Shown: positions 52,779 to 62,005, counted from the stretch's first letter. The stretch: DNA of 64,000 nt from Pseudomonas sp. KU26590 (GCF_026153515.1 NZ_CP110644.1:3377501-3441500); one strand, 5' to 3'. Numbers and translations: made by a program. Notes: a model not told the origin generated them from the letters alone.

Positions 52779-54068
52779 ATGAGCAGTACTCAATCAAAAC
52801 TACAGATCGCAATCGTCGGTGGCGGTATTGCAGGCATCGCGCTTGCGCTGGATTTATGCCGCCACGCTCATCTCGATATCCAGCTGTTTGAAGCCGCCCC
52901 TGCATTCGGTGAAGTCGGGGCAGGCGTATCTTTTGGTGCCAACGCCGTACGTGCCATCGAAGGGTTGGGCATTGGCAAGCCGTATCAGCGCATCGCTGAC
53001 CGCACCCCCGAACCCTGGCAGGACATCTGGTTTGAATGGCGTCGTGGCACAGACGCCGGCTATCTGGGGGCAAGCGTTGCGCCGGGGGTAGGCCAGTCGT
53101 CGGTGCACAGAGCCGACTTTCTGGACGCCCTGGCCCACGAGTTACCCCCTGGCATCGCTCGGTTTGACAAACGTGCGGTCACCCTCGAAGAGGTCGCCGA
53201 CCGGGTTCGAATTGGTTTCCTGGACGGCACCGAACACACCTGTGATCTGCTGATCGCGGCCGACGGCATCAAGTCCTCGATTCGTGATTATGTCTTGCGG
53301 GGTCTGGGTGAGCCTGCTGTCGCACCCCGTTTCAGTGGCACCTGCGCTTACCGTGGAATGATTGACAGCGAGACGCTCAGGGAAGCTTATCGCGCTGCCG
53401 GCATCGATGAGCATTTAATCAATGTCCCGCAGATGTACCTGGGCCTGGATGGCCACATCCTCACCTTCCCGATCAAACAAGGCCGGCTGATCAACGTCGT
53501 GGCCTTTGTCTCCGATCGTAGCGTTCCTGACCCGCAATGGCCCCAGGACAAACCCTGGGTAAAAAATGCGACCCAGGCCGAAATGCTCGATGCGTTTTCG
53601 CAATGGGGAGACGCGGTTCGGGTGCTACTCGAGTGCATTCCTGCGCCCACTCTCTGGGCACTTCATGATTTGGCCGAGCTGCCCGGCTACGTCCACGGTC
53701 GTGTGGCCCTGATCGGTGACGCAGCGCACGCCATGCTTCCCCATCAAGGCGCCGGAGCCGGTCAAGGCCTCGAAGATGCCTGGTTGCTGGCGCGGTTACT
53801 GGCTGATCCTCAGCTGGGCCACGAAAACATAAAGCGCGTACTGGAGGTTTACGACGCAGTACGCAGACCGCGTGCGTGCAGGGTTCAGCGGACTTCATGG
53901 GAAGCCGGTGAACTGTACGAATGGCGTGATCGTCAGGCCGGCGATGACCCGGCCGTGCTGTCAACGACTCTCGCCAACCGGTTCGACTGGCTGTGGAACC
54001 ACGACATGGAAAACGACCTGGCAAGCGCTCGCGTTCAGCTCGGGTGGCAAACGGCAGCCGTACGCTGA
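52779..54068 (+). CDS. nahG: Salicylate 1-monooxygenase (salicylate hydroxylase), NahG-like
   Basis: 429 residues. FAD monooxygenase: GxGxxG in IAIVGGGIAGIALALDLCR, middle motif DLLIAADGIKSSIR, and the second FAD motif GRVALIGDAAHAMLPHQGAGAGQGLEDAWLLARLL. FEAAPAFGEVGAGVSFGANAVRAIEGLGIG and APGVGQSSVHRADFLDAL match NahG closely. It converts salicylate to catechol and CO2 with NADH and O2. First gene of the operon nahG-catA-alcohol dehydrogenase-aldehyde dehydrogenase-outer-membrane protein, under the NahR-like protein. Confidence 0.93.
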   Translation: MSSTQSKLQIAIVGGGIAGIALALDLCRHAHLDIQLFEAAPAFGEVGAGVSFGANAVRAIEGLGIGKPYQRIADRTPEPWQDIWFEWRRGTDAGYLGASVAPGVGQSSVHRADFLDALAHELPPGIARFDKRAVTLEEVADRVRIGFLDGTEHTCDLLIAADGIKSSIRDYVLRGLGEPAVAPRFSGTCAYRGMIDSETLREAYRAAGIDEHLINVPQMYLGLDGHILTFPIKQGRLINVVAFVSDRSVPDPQWPQDKPWVKNATQAEMLDAFSQWGDAVRVLLECIPAPTLWALHDLAELPGYVHGRVALIGDAAHAMLPHQGAGAGQGLEDAWLLARLLADPQLGHENIKRVLEVYDAVRRPRACRVQRTSWEAGELYEWRDRQAGDDPAVLSTTLANRFDWLWNHDMENDLASARVQLGWQTAAVR

Positions 54069-54125
54069 TTTCCCCGGACTCTTGGTCCACTGCACACCCT
54101 TCAATAATAAAAAAGGAGCCTTAAC

Positions 54126-55064
54126 ATGGCGGTCAGCATTGCAGACACACCGCAGGTTCTCGCGTTTTTCGAGGACGCTGCGGGGTTGAAAAATACAGAT
54201 GGAAATCCGCGAAACAAGCAAATCGTCTTTCGACTGCTACAGCAAACCTTTCGCTTGATCGAGGAGCTGGACGTCAGCGATGACGAATTCTGGTCGGCGG
54301 TGGAATACCTCAACCGACTGGGCGCAAGCCATGAGGCCGGCCTGCTGGTGGCGGGGCTTGGCATCGAGCATTTCCTCGACCTGCGCCACGACGCCGAACA
54401 GGCACACGCCGGCCAGACGGGGGGGACGCCGCGCACCATCGAAGGCCCGCTGTATGTCGCCGGTGCCCCTTTATGTGAAGGCTACGCACGGCTGGATGAC
54501 GGGGGCGAGGGCGATGCCGCAACGGTCCTGTTCGTCGAAGGCAAGGTTGTCGACCTGCAAGGCCAGCCGATCGCCGCCGCGTTGGTCGATGTCTGGCAAG
54601 CGGACACCAAGGGCAATTATTCGCACTTCGATAAAAGCCAATCGGCATACAACCTGCGCCGCCGAATAGTGACGGATGAGCAGGGACGTTACCGTTTTCA
54701 AAGCATTGTGCCGTCGGGCTACGGCTGCAATCCATCAGGTCCGACCCAGGAATGCCTGAACCAGCTTGGGCGCCATGGTCAACGTCCGGCGCACATTCAT
54801 TTTTTCGTGTCTGCGCCAGGCTTTGAGCATCTGACCACGCAGATAAACCTCTCGAACGACGCCTACCTCTGGGATGACTTCGCTTACGCCACCCGCGATG
54901 GATTGATCGGTGAGGTTCGCTTTGTCGAAGCCGCTGAGGAGGGCCAGCAGCAGGGGGTTCAAGGGCGGTTCGCAGAGATGACTTTCGACTTCCAGCTGCG
55001 CACCGCGCGTGATAACGCAGCCGAGCAACGCAGCAATCGTCTGCGGGCACTTCAGGCCTCGTAA
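54126..55064 (+). CDS. catA: Catechol 1,2-dioxygenase, second copy
   Basis: 312 residues, clearly related to the copy at 25153-26082 but distinct (different N-terminus, an extra residue before the first ligand). Iron ligands Y165, Y199, H223 and H225 are present in GNYSHFD, PSGYG and RPAHIHFF. It cleaves the catechol made by the salicylate hydroxylase encoded 57 nt upstream. A dedicated copy would prevent toxic catechol build-up when salicylate floods the pathway. GGAG lies 8 nt before the ATG. Confidence 0.94.
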   Translation: MAVSIADTPQVLAFFEDAAGLKNTDGNPRNKQIVFRLLQQTFRLIEELDVSDDEFWSAVEYLNRLGASHEAGLLVAGLGIEHFLDLRHDAEQAHAGQTGGTPRTIEGPLYVAGAPLCEGYARLDDGGEGDAATVLFVEGKVVDLQGQPIAAALVDVWQADTKGNYSHFDKSQSAYNLRRRIVTDEQGRYRFQSIVPSGYGCNPSGPTQECLNQLGRHGQRPAHIHFFVSAPGFEHLTTQINLSNDAYLWDDFAYATRDGLIGEVRFVEAAEEGQQQGVQGRFAEMTFDFQLRTARDNAAEQRSNRLRALQAS

Positions 55065-55112
55065 CCCACGGATTCCATACGTTCGATCGACAATAAAAAA
55101 GAGGATCACCGC

Positions 55113-56261
55113 ATGTCCCCGAGTCATTTGAAACCTATTGAAGTCACCGTCGCTGTCTTGCGTGAGGCCGGTGCAGAGCTGCGCATGGAACAGGCTGAGC
55201 TGGGCGTCCCGCGTAACGACGAAGTGCGTGTGCGCGTTGTCGCCACCGGTGTGTGTCATACGGACATGGTTGTTCGGGATCAGCTGTTTCCCACGCCACT
55301 GCCGATTGTTCTGGGGCATGAAGGCGCCGGCGTGGTCGAGTCCGTGGGCTCGGCCGTGACCACCGTCGCGCCTGGCGACCATGTGGTGATGACGTACATG
55401 TCGTGCGGGCTGTGCCTGCCGTGCGAAACCGGACACCCGGCCCATTGCTCCCATATGCACCCGCTGAACTTCGGCGGCGGTCGTCTGGATGGCAGCACAG
55501 CAACGTGCAGTTGCGAGGGAAATACGCCAATCCATGACCATTTTTTCGGTCAATCTTCCTTTTCGACGTACGTCGTCGCCAACGAACGCAACGTGGTCAA
55601 GGTTTCCAAAAATGCCCCGCTTGAACTCCTTGGCCCTTTGGGTTGCGGCATCCAGACCGGGGCAGGCTCTGTGCTCAAGGCCATGAAAGTGGAGGCGGGC
55701 GCAAGTTTCGCCGCGTTCGGTGCGGGCGCAGTAGGCCTGGCGGCCGTGATGGCGGCGAAGGTCGCAGGCGCGACCATCATCATCGCGGTGGACGTGACCC
55801 CCAGTCGTCTTGAGATGGCGCTTGAGCTGGGCGCCACTCATGTGATCAACAGCCGCGACGAAGACCCGGTGCAGCGCATTCGTGACATTACCGGGGGTGG
55901 CGTCAACTACAGCCTGGAGTGTTCCGGGCGCGCAGAGGTGCTGCGACAAGCCATTGATGCGGTGACCACGCTGGGGACGTGCGGCATTGTCGGCGCGACA
56001 AAGATGGGCACCGAGGTGGCCTTCAACATCAACGACGTGATGATTCCCGGCAAGCGAATCATGGGCATCGTTCAGGGCGATGTCGTCGCCAATGCGTTCA
56101 TTCCTACCTTGGTCGATCTGTACCTGCAGGGCCGTTTTCCCTTCGACAAGCTGTGCCGTTTCTACACGTTCGATCAGATCAACGAAGCCATGGCTGACAG
56201 CGAAAGCGGTATCACGATCAAGCCAATCCTGCGCATGCCGACAGCGACTGACGCGGCTTGA
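55113..56261 (+). CDS. Zinc-dependent aryl-alcohol dehydrogenase (XylB/AreB-like)
   Basis: 382 residues, medium-chain dehydrogenase. Catalytic zinc motifs ATGVCHTDMVV and GHEGAGVVESVG; structural zinc CGLCLPCETGHPAHC; NAD motif GAGAVGLAAVMAAKVAGA. The HDHFFGQSSFSTYVVANERNVVKV and LLGPLGCGIQTGAGSVL stretches are typical of benzyl-alcohol dehydrogenases such as XylB and AreB. In this operon it would oxidise an aryl alcohol, for example salicyl alcohol, to the aldehyde. It lies 48 nt after catA and 27 nt before the aldehyde dehydrogenase gene. Confidence 0.88.
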   Translation: MSPSHLKPIEVTVAVLREAGAELRMEQAELGVPRNDEVRVRVVATGVCHTDMVVRDQLFPTPLPIVLGHEGAGVVESVGSAVTTVAPGDHVVMTYMSCGLCLPCETGHPAHCSHMHPLNFGGGRLDGSTATCSCEGNTPIHDHFFGQSSFSTYVVANERNVVKVSKNAPLELLGPLGCGIQTGAGSVLKAMKVEAGASFAAFGAGAVGLAAVMAAKVAGATIIIAVDVTPSRLEMALELGATHVINSRDEDPVQRIRDITGGGVNYSLECSGRAEVLRQAIDAVTTLGTCGIVGATKMGTEVAFNINDVMIPGKRIMGIVQGDVVANAFIPTLVDLYLQGRFPFDKLCRFYTFDQINEAMADSESGITIKPILRMPTATDAA

Positions 56262-56288
56262 ACCCCTGACTGATAAAGGTAGCGAAAG

Positions 56289-57740
56289 ATGAATGTGAAA
56301 CTGGTTATCGACAACCAAAAGCAGGACGCCGCCAGCGGCAAAACCTATTGCCGGATGGACCCTGTCAGCGCTCAACCGATCACCGAAGGGGCTGCGTGCG
56401 GCATTGAAGATGCATTGAGGGCAGCGGCCTCCTCGCAAAACGCGTTCAAGACCTGGTCCAGGGTTGGACCGACCGAACGCCGTCGGCTGCTGCTGGCGGC
56501 GGCCGACGTGCTGGAAAGCAAGATGGCGACGTTCTGCAGCGTGATGGCAGAAGAAATCGGCGCGTCCCAGCTGTGGGCGCAATTCAACGTGGGGGCCTCT
56601 GCGAATCTGTTGCGTGAGGCTGCGGCACTCACCACTCAGATCAAGGGTGAAACCATTCCGACGGACAAAACCGGCACCCTGTCCATGACCCTTCGCCAAC
56701 CGGTGGGCACCGTGTTGAGCATCGTCCCGTGGAATGGGCCGGTGATATTGGGCGCGCGGGCCATTGCCTACCCACTGGCGTGCGGCAATACCGTCATTCT
56801 CAAAGGGTCGGAGAACAGCCCGCGTACCCACGAACTGTTGGCCGAGTGTTTCTACGAAGCAGGCTTTCCCCCGGGTGTCTTGAACTTCATTATTTCGGCG
56901 CCCGAGGATGCATCGGCCGTCACCGAAGCCTTGATCGCTCACGACACTGTGCGGCGAATCAACTTCACCGGTTCGACCAAGGTCGGGCGGATGATTGCGC
57001 AGACCAGTGCCAAATACCTCAAGCGATGCTTGCTGGAGCTGGGCGGTAAAGCGCCGTTTATTGTTCTCGAGGATGCCGATCTCCAGGGTGCCGTGAACGC
57101 AGCGGTATTTGGCGCCTTTCTCTATCAGGGGCAGATCTGCATGTCGACGGAGCGCTTTGTCGTTGACGAAACGATCGCCGACCGATTCGTTGAAATGTTT
57201 GCCGCGCGTATCAGCCGCCTGGAGACGGGGGACCCGGTCTCGTCGCCTGCCAGTGTGATCGGACCGATGATTTCCCGGGGCTCGGTCCAACGCATCAATC
57301 AACTGCTCGACGACGCCACCCGCAAGGGCGCAAAGATTGTGGCGGGTGGTTTGGCGGAGCAGGCGCTGATGAGCGCAACGCTGGTCGATCACGTCAGTTC
57401 GGCAATGGATATCTACGATGAGGAAACCTTTGGACCTGTTACCACCATTGTCCGGGTCAAGGGGGCCGGGCACGCGTTGGCGGTCGCCAATGACACTGCG
57501 TACGGACTGTCATCGTCGATTTTCAGCCGTGATGTCAGCCGGGCACTTGAGCTGGCGAGTCGTCTGGACGCTGGCTGCGTGCACATCAACGGGGCGACGG
57601 TACAGAACGAGCCTCAAGCGCCTTATGGCGGTATGAAAAACAGCGGATACGGTCGATTCGATGGCAGCGCTGTCATCGACGAGTTCACCGAAGTGAAATG
57701 GGTCACCGTGGAGCCGTCGGACCAGCCCTATCCATTCTAG
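56289..57740 (+). CDS. nahF: Aromatic aldehyde dehydrogenase, salicylaldehyde dehydrogenase (NahF)-like
   Basis: 483 residues, the length of NahF. NAD-dependent aldehyde dehydrogenase with SIVPWNGPVILGARAIAYPLACGNTVILKGSE, INFTGSTKVG, catalytic Glu in LLELGGKAP (about residue 250), nucleophile Cys in QICMST (about 284) and YDEETFGPVTTIVRVK. NahF oxidises salicylaldehyde to salicylate. The upstream alcohol dehydrogenase and salicylate hydroxylase make that the logical step here. Other aromatic aldehydes may also be used. Confidence 0.88.
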   Translation: MNVKLVIDNQKQDAASGKTYCRMDPVSAQPITEGAACGIEDALRAAASSQNAFKTWSRVGPTERRRLLLAAADVLESKMATFCSVMAEEIGASQLWAQFNVGASANLLREAAALTTQIKGETIPTDKTGTLSMTLRQPVGTVLSIVPWNGPVILGARAIAYPLACGNTVILKGSENSPRTHELLAECFYEAGFPPGVLNFIISAPEDASAVTEALIAHDTVRRINFTGSTKVGRMIAQTSAKYLKRCLLELGGKAPFIVLEDADLQGAVNAAVFGAFLYQGQICMSTERFVVDETIADRFVEMFAARISRLETGDPVSSPASVIGPMISRGSVQRINQLLDDATRKGAKIVAGGLAEQALMSATLVDHVSSAMDIYDEETFGPVTTIVRVKGAGHALAVANDTAYGLSSSIFSRDVSRALELASRLDAGCVHINGATVQNEPQAPYGGMKNSGYGRFDGSAVIDEFTEVKWVTVEPSDQPYPF

Positions 57741-57834
57741 GGGGACCCTTCTTCGCGTTTTCACGACGTCAGGCAGCCCTGGAGGCGGCTGATTCCAGGG
57801 TTGGCGCGTCATCACCCATTTATGGTTGCGAACA

Positions 57835-58758
57835 ATGAATAATAATAAATCGTACGAACCAACGCGTCTTTTCAAGCCCTTTCATTATTTGATGGTGGGA
57901 TCAGTGCTGGTCATGGCGCTGCCGGACGCACAGGCCACCGAAGGAGGAGGATCTTCTTACCCGATGGGGGCGGAAAACTACATGACCGGGGCCATGCCGC
58001 CTCCCGGTTTCTACGGCCAGATATTCGCCGAAAGTTACCGGGCCGACACGCTGCGTGACAATCGAGGTGGCAAGGCCGTTGACGATTTTCATCTGAGTGC
58101 AAATGTCATCGCGCCGAGGCTGATCTGGGTCACGGAGCAAAAGGTGTTCGACGGCGCCTTGGCCTTTCACGTCAACGTTCCACTGGTTGACCTGAAGGTT
58201 GATGTCAATGGCCAGCATCAAAGCAAGAAGGGCATGGGTGATGTGATCTTCGGCCCTGGCCTGGGCTATCACTACAGTGAAAGATTCCATGCGATCTACG
58301 CCCTGGACATCTTTGCGCCGACAGGCCGCTACGATCGAGGTGACCTGGCCAACATCGGGCGCAATTACTGGGCATTCGAACCCATTGCGGCCTTCTCTTA
58401 CGTCGACCCCGTGGGGCTTAATGCCGACCTCAAGGTGATGTACGACTTTAACCTGCGTAACTCGGACACCGACTATCGCTCGGGCCAGGAACTGCACGCA
58501 GACTATTCCCTGGGCTGGGGCGTCGGCCATGGCTGGGTCCTGGGCGTAGGGGGTTACATTTACCGCCAGACCACCGATGACCGCCAAAACGGTGACCGGC
58601 TGGAAGACAACAAAGGGCGCGCATTTGCCATAGGGCCGTCGATCAAATATAGCGGCGCGTCGGGGTGGTTCCTCACCGCTAAGTGGCAACGGGAAAGCGA
58701 CGTTCGCAACCGTCCGGAAGGCGAAGCGTACTGGCTCAAGCTTACCGTGCCACTTTAG
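57835..58758 (+). CDS. Outer-membrane protein of the SphA/phenol-degradation MetA family
   Basis: 307 residues from ATG 57835; no good ribosome site, and a TTG at 57826 is in frame. It has a signal region (LMVGSVLVMALPDAQATEGG), then a glycine-tyrosine-rich beta-barrel: NYMTGAMPPPGFYGQIFAESYRADTLRDN, IAPRLIWVTEQKVFDGALAFHVNVPLVDLKV, YALDIFAPTGRYDRGDLANIGRNYWAFEP and an aromatic terminal strand. Family members occur next to aromatic degradation genes and probably admit hydrophobic substrates. Last gene of the salicylate operon. Confidence 0.84.
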   Translation: MNNNKSYEPTRLFKPFHYLMVGSVLVMALPDAQATEGGGSSYPMGAENYMTGAMPPPGFYGQIFAESYRADTLRDNRGGKAVDDFHLSANVIAPRLIWVTEQKVFDGALAFHVNVPLVDLKVDVNGQHQSKKGMGDVIFGPGLGYHYSERFHAIYALDIFAPTGRYDRGDLANIGRNYWAFEPIAAFSYVDPVGLNADLKVMYDFNLRNSDTDYRSGQELHADYSLGWGVGHGWVLGVGGYIYRQTTDDRQNGDRLEDNKGRAFAIGPSIKYSGASGWFLTAKWQRESDVRNRPEGEAYWLKLTVPL

Positions 58759-58770
58759 GGCAAGAGCGAT

Positions 58771-58796
58771 CCGACGGTGATCATGATCGCCGTCGG
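58771..58796. terminator. Hairpin between convergent genes, probable bidirectional terminator
   Basis: Arms CCGACGG (58771-58777) and CCGTCGG (58790-58796), extended inside by GATC/GATC. It fills the 45-bp gap between the outer-membrane protein stop and the stop of the glutaredoxin gene. No T-run. Confidence 0.5.
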
Positions 58797-58803
58797 GCCG
58801 ACA

Positions 58804-59448
58804 CTAGACGGCGATGTGATCGTGAAGATCGATGCCGGTGCGTTCCGACATGCGCAGCCGGTAAGCCTGTACAGCGGGGGGGTACACGATGCCCCGTACG
58901 ATGGACATGCTGCGCAAGGTGGCGAAGAGGTGGATGTCGTCTTCCGACAGCTCGCCATTCACCGCATCCGGCGACTGGATCATTGGCTCAAGGATGAGCA
59001 AATGACGGTTTAGCGTGGCGATGTAGTCGGCGCTGGCCGCCAGATGATCCTTGAAGCTGCCGAGCATGGCCTCTTTGTTGCGCGTGAAGTAGGCGCGCGC
59101 ACTTGGGGTGGAGAACTCTTCGAAGTCTGCAGTCGCCCATCTCGGAATCGCCAGGGAATAAAGAGGACCGGTCACCTCGCTGTTCCACTGGGACAGGAAC
59201 GGGTTGCTGACGCCGGACAACACTCTTGCGCCGGACAGGCCATCGACATGCGCAACGATGTCCATGCTCTCGGCGATGTAGCGCCCGTCGTGCTCCAGGA
59301 TCGGCGCCATTTTCTTGCCAATCATGCGCGTCGGAGTGGCTTCATCGTCGTTCAACATAATGACGAGATCGAAGGCTGTGGTCTTAAGGCCGAAAATCGT
59401 GCGCGCTTTCACGCAGAACGGGCAATGATCGTAAACGTAGAGTTTCAT
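58804..59448 (-). CDS. grxB: Glutaredoxin 2 (GrxB type)
   Basis: 214 residues from ATG 59448, the size of E. coli Grx2. Thioredoxin-like N-domain MKLYVYDHCPFCVKARTIFGLK with active cysteines C9 and C12, cis-Pro region GKKMAPILEHDGRYIAESMDIVAHVD, then a helical glutathione-transferase-like domain. Reduces protein and glutathione mixed disulfides. It is convergent with the salicylate operon and shows no operon partner. The longer frame to 59496 lacks a ribosome site. Confidence 0.9.
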   Translation of the reverse strand: MKLYVYDHCPFCVKARTIFGLKTTAFDLVIMLNDDEATPTRMIGKKMAPILEHDGRYIAESMDIVAHVDGLSGARVLSGVSNPFLSQWNSEVTGPLYSLAIPRWATADFEEFSTPSARAYFTRNKEAMLGSFKDHLAASADYIATLNRHLLILEPMIQSPDAVNGELSEDDIHLFATLRSMSIVRGIVYPPAVQAYRLRMSERTGIDLHDHIAV

Positions 59449-59639
59449 GAGGTTTGAATTCCAAAGCAGGGCTGCGTGGCGCAAGGGCGACAGCACGTTG
59501 AGGGTCTACAACTTCAGCGGATGTTGAAGGCGATGGCAGCGACGGGAAGAAACGCAGCCCGCGCACGTGGCCGTAGTGCAGTTCTGGCGATGACAACAAA
59601 GGCAGATAACGGCACTTCAGTATTTCTTTTATAGAGAAA

Positions 59640-59906
59640 TCAAACGATCGAGAGGATGTCGCTAGTGGCCTTGCGTGGTTTTTGCGGCCAATTCGTTTTA
59701 CCCCCACGACCCACCGTCACCAACATCTTTGCTTTCGCCTCTTTGGTATGCACGGCAATGAAACGCCAGTGTTGCAAATTAAATGCAGACGGCGCATGGC
59801 GAGCAAGGTCGATCAAGCCAGTAACGTCCTGCTCCGATAAAACATGAGTCGGGTCATAGCTGTGGGCGGAGAAGCGCGACTGGATGGCTTCGGTAACGGT
59901 TGGCAT
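59640..59906 (-). pseudogene. N-terminal remnant of a nitroreductase-family gene
   Basis: 88 codons from ATG 59906, preceded by a strong AAGGGGGAA. MPTVTEAIQSRFSAHSYDPTHVLSEQDVTGLIDLARHAPSAFNLQHWRFIAVHTKEAKAKML is the FMN-binding start of nitroreductases of about 190-200 residues. After about residue 62 the sequence changes to unrelated VGRGGKTNWPQKPRK and stops. No continuing nitroreductase sequence was seen in the 190 bp downstream. It is therefore a truncated gene, probably from a deletion, with an intact start. Confidence 0.7.
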
Positions 59907-60018
59907 ACGTGTTCCCCCTTGAGATGTAGAGACGCTAGGCAGCACTCTATGGGGTGGATGATTGAAAGAGAATGCCTGCCAGTGAGACCATGGGTTTCAT
60001 AAATGAGAGGGCCCAACC

Positions 60019-60939
60019 ATGGATCTCAACGCGGTACAGATGCTGGTGACCATCGTCCAGGCCGGCAGCATGACCGCCGGAGCTGAACGTTTGGGCGTAC
60101 CACTGACCACCGCGAGCCGGAGGATTCGTGCGCTTGAGCAGGCGCTGAAGGTCGAGTTGCTGGAGCGCTCAGCGAGGGGCGTGAAGCTGACTGAAGCCGG
60201 CACTCGCCTCTTCGAGCATGCAAGTCGGGGCCTGGAACTGCTGCAGGAAGGCCACGATGCGGTGGTGAGCGATCAAGCTCACGTTCAGGGGAAGCTGCGT
60301 CTTTCAGTGCCGCCATCGTTCTCGCCCTGGTGGCAGCTGATTACTGACTTTCAGAACGATCATCCCGATATCCGCGTTCATCTGCTGTCGACGGAGCGTC
60401 GTGTTCACCCGGTCGAGGACGGCATCGACGTGGCATTGCGCGTCGGTGAGGTGGAGCATGAAGCGTTGATCGGCAGGCATTTGCTCGACTATCGACATGT
60501 GCTGGTCGCCAGCCCCCGGTTTATCTCGACCCACGGCCGGCCGAGCACGCCACATGATCTAGGCAGGTTGCCCTGTGCTACGTGGAGTCTTGGCACCAAT
60601 ACGAACGCGACTTGGCGATTCGCAGGCACATCAGTGACGCCGAACACCGTGCTGTCGACAAACGACAGCATGCATTTGCTGCACAGTGTGTTGGCTGGCG
60701 AGGTAATAACCGAACTGCCGCCCTTCATCGTGAAGGACGCTATAGAAGGGGGCTTACTGGTGCCGCTGTTACCGGAATGTCCACTGCCGTCAGTGGCTTT
60801 GAATCTTCTCTATCCTGCGCATCGTCATCCTTCTGCCGTTGTGCGCACTTACCTTGAATACTGTCGACGAAAAATCCCATGGCTGGTGGACGCTTGTACG
60901 GCTGAGGCGCCCGCACACCTAGTGCTACACAGATCATGA
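60019..60939 (+). CDS. LysR-family regulator
   Basis: 306 residues: MDLNAVQMLVTIVQAGSMTAGAERLGVPLTTASRRIRALEQALKVELLERSARGVKLTEAG, with LRLSVPPSFSPWWQLITDFQ and EDGIDVALRVGEVEHEALIGRHLLD in the effector domain. GAGAGGG lies 7 nt before the ATG. It is divergent from the nitroreductase remnant and 78 nt upstream of a co-directional haloacetate dehalogenase gene. Either could have been its original target. Confidence 0.87.
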   Translation: MDLNAVQMLVTIVQAGSMTAGAERLGVPLTTASRRIRALEQALKVELLERSARGVKLTEAGTRLFEHASRGLELLQEGHDAVVSDQAHVQGKLRLSVPPSFSPWWQLITDFQNDHPDIRVHLLSTERRVHPVEDGIDVALRVGEVEHEALIGRHLLDYRHVLVASPRFISTHGRPSTPHDLGRLPCATWSLGTNTNATWRFAGTSVTPNTVLSTNDSMHLLHSVLAGEVITELPPFIVKDAIEGGLLVPLLPECPLPSVALNLLYPAHRHPSAVVRTYLEYCRRKIPWLVDACTAEAPAHLVLHRS

Positions 60940-61017
60940 ACTGTGCGTCTACGCTTGGCATATTGCCGCCCGGTTCGGTTGATCTCAGGATTGAGCCAGC
61001 ACCTATGGAGTCAAATC

Positions 61018-61902
61018 ATGTTCGCCGGTTTCCAAAAACAACAACGCCAGGTCAACGGCCTCACCATCAGCTATCGCATCGGCGGCACCGGCCCCGCGTT
61101 GTTGCTGTTGCACGGCCACCCTCAGACCCACGTTATCTGGCACAAGATCGCCGAGCAACTGGCCGCCGAATTCACCGTGGTCGCCGCTGACCTGCGTGGC
61201 TACGGCGATAGCGACAGGCCGGCTGCCGATGCTGAGCACGCTCATTATTCAAAGCGTGAAATGGCGCTCGATGCTGTCGAGTTGATGCAGTCGCTAGGCT
61301 TTGAGCAGTTCAGGGTGCTTGCCCACGACCGGGGGGCGAGGGTGGCCCATCGCCTGGCCCTCGACCATCCACAAGCGGTCACGCAAATGGTGCTGCTCGA
61401 CATCGCGCCCACCCTGGCGATGTATACGCAAACGGACGAAGCCTTTGCCCGGGCCTACTGGCACTGGTTCTTCCTCATCCGTCCGGCGCCGTTGCCGGAG
61501 AGCCTGATCGAGGCCAACCCCGACCTCTATTTGCGCAGTGTGATGGGCAGCCGCAGCGCTGGCCTTGATCCTTTCACCCCAGAGGCGTTCGCCGAGTACC
61601 TGCGCTGCCTGCACATTCCCGGCAGTGCGCGGGGCATCTGCGAAGATTACCGCGCTTCGGCCGGTATCGACCTTGAACACGATCGCGCAGATCTCGCCGC
61701 GGGTCATCACCTGACGCCGCCACTGTTGGTCCTTTGGGGCGCCAAAGGCACCGTGGGGCGTTGTTTCGATCCGCTCAAGGAATGGCAGCAAGTAGCGACT
61801 GATGTACGCGGAAAGGCGTTGCCTTCAGGCCATTACATCGCCGAGGAAGTGCCCGAGTTACTGCTTGAAGAGGTGCTGGGATTTTTCGCTGAACCCCTTT
61901 AG
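61018..61902 (+). CDS. Haloacetate (fluoroacetate-type) dehalogenase
   Basis: 294 residues from ATG 61018 (GGAG 7 nt upstream; the frame is open from 60943). Alpha/beta hydrolase with HGHPQTHVIWHKIA and AADLRGYGDSDRP, and all known fluoroacetate dehalogenase residues in place: nucleophile D104, R105 and R108 for the carboxylate (HDRGARVAHR), D128, halide-binding H149, W150 and Y211, and general base H272. These lie 6 to 8 positions before those of Rhodopseudomonas FAcD (D110, R111, R114, D134, H155, W156, Y219, H280). It hydrolyses haloacetates to glycolate and halide. Whether it defluorinates was not determined. Confidence 0.88.
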   Translation: MFAGFQKQQRQVNGLTISYRIGGTGPALLLLHGHPQTHVIWHKIAEQLAAEFTVVAADLRGYGDSDRPAADAEHAHYSKREMALDAVELMQSLGFEQFRVLAHDRGARVAHRLALDHPQAVTQMVLLDIAPTLAMYTQTDEAFARAYWHWFFLIRPAPLPESLIEANPDLYLRSVMGSRSAGLDPFTPEAFAEYLRCLHIPGSARGICEDYRASAGIDLEHDRADLAAGHHLTPPLLVLWGAKGTVGRCFDPLKEWQQVATDVRGKALPSGHYIAEEVPELLLEEVLGFFAEPL

Positions 61903-62005
61903 CCAAGAGGCGTGAGGAGGGCAATAATTTGCCCGTTGATGCGATGCTATCCTCGCAATTCACACCGCGACTTGTGCCATTTTGATGACTGACAAGAAAG
62001 GCTCC

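Noticed and set aside
54735..57473. A 912-codon open frame on the minus strand, opposite catA, the alcohol dehydrogenase and the aldehyde dehydrogenase.
   Set aside because: It lies wholly across three well-recognised plus-strand genes with intact motifs, and its His/Arg/Gly-rich translation shows no known domain. It is a by-product of high GC at third codon positions.
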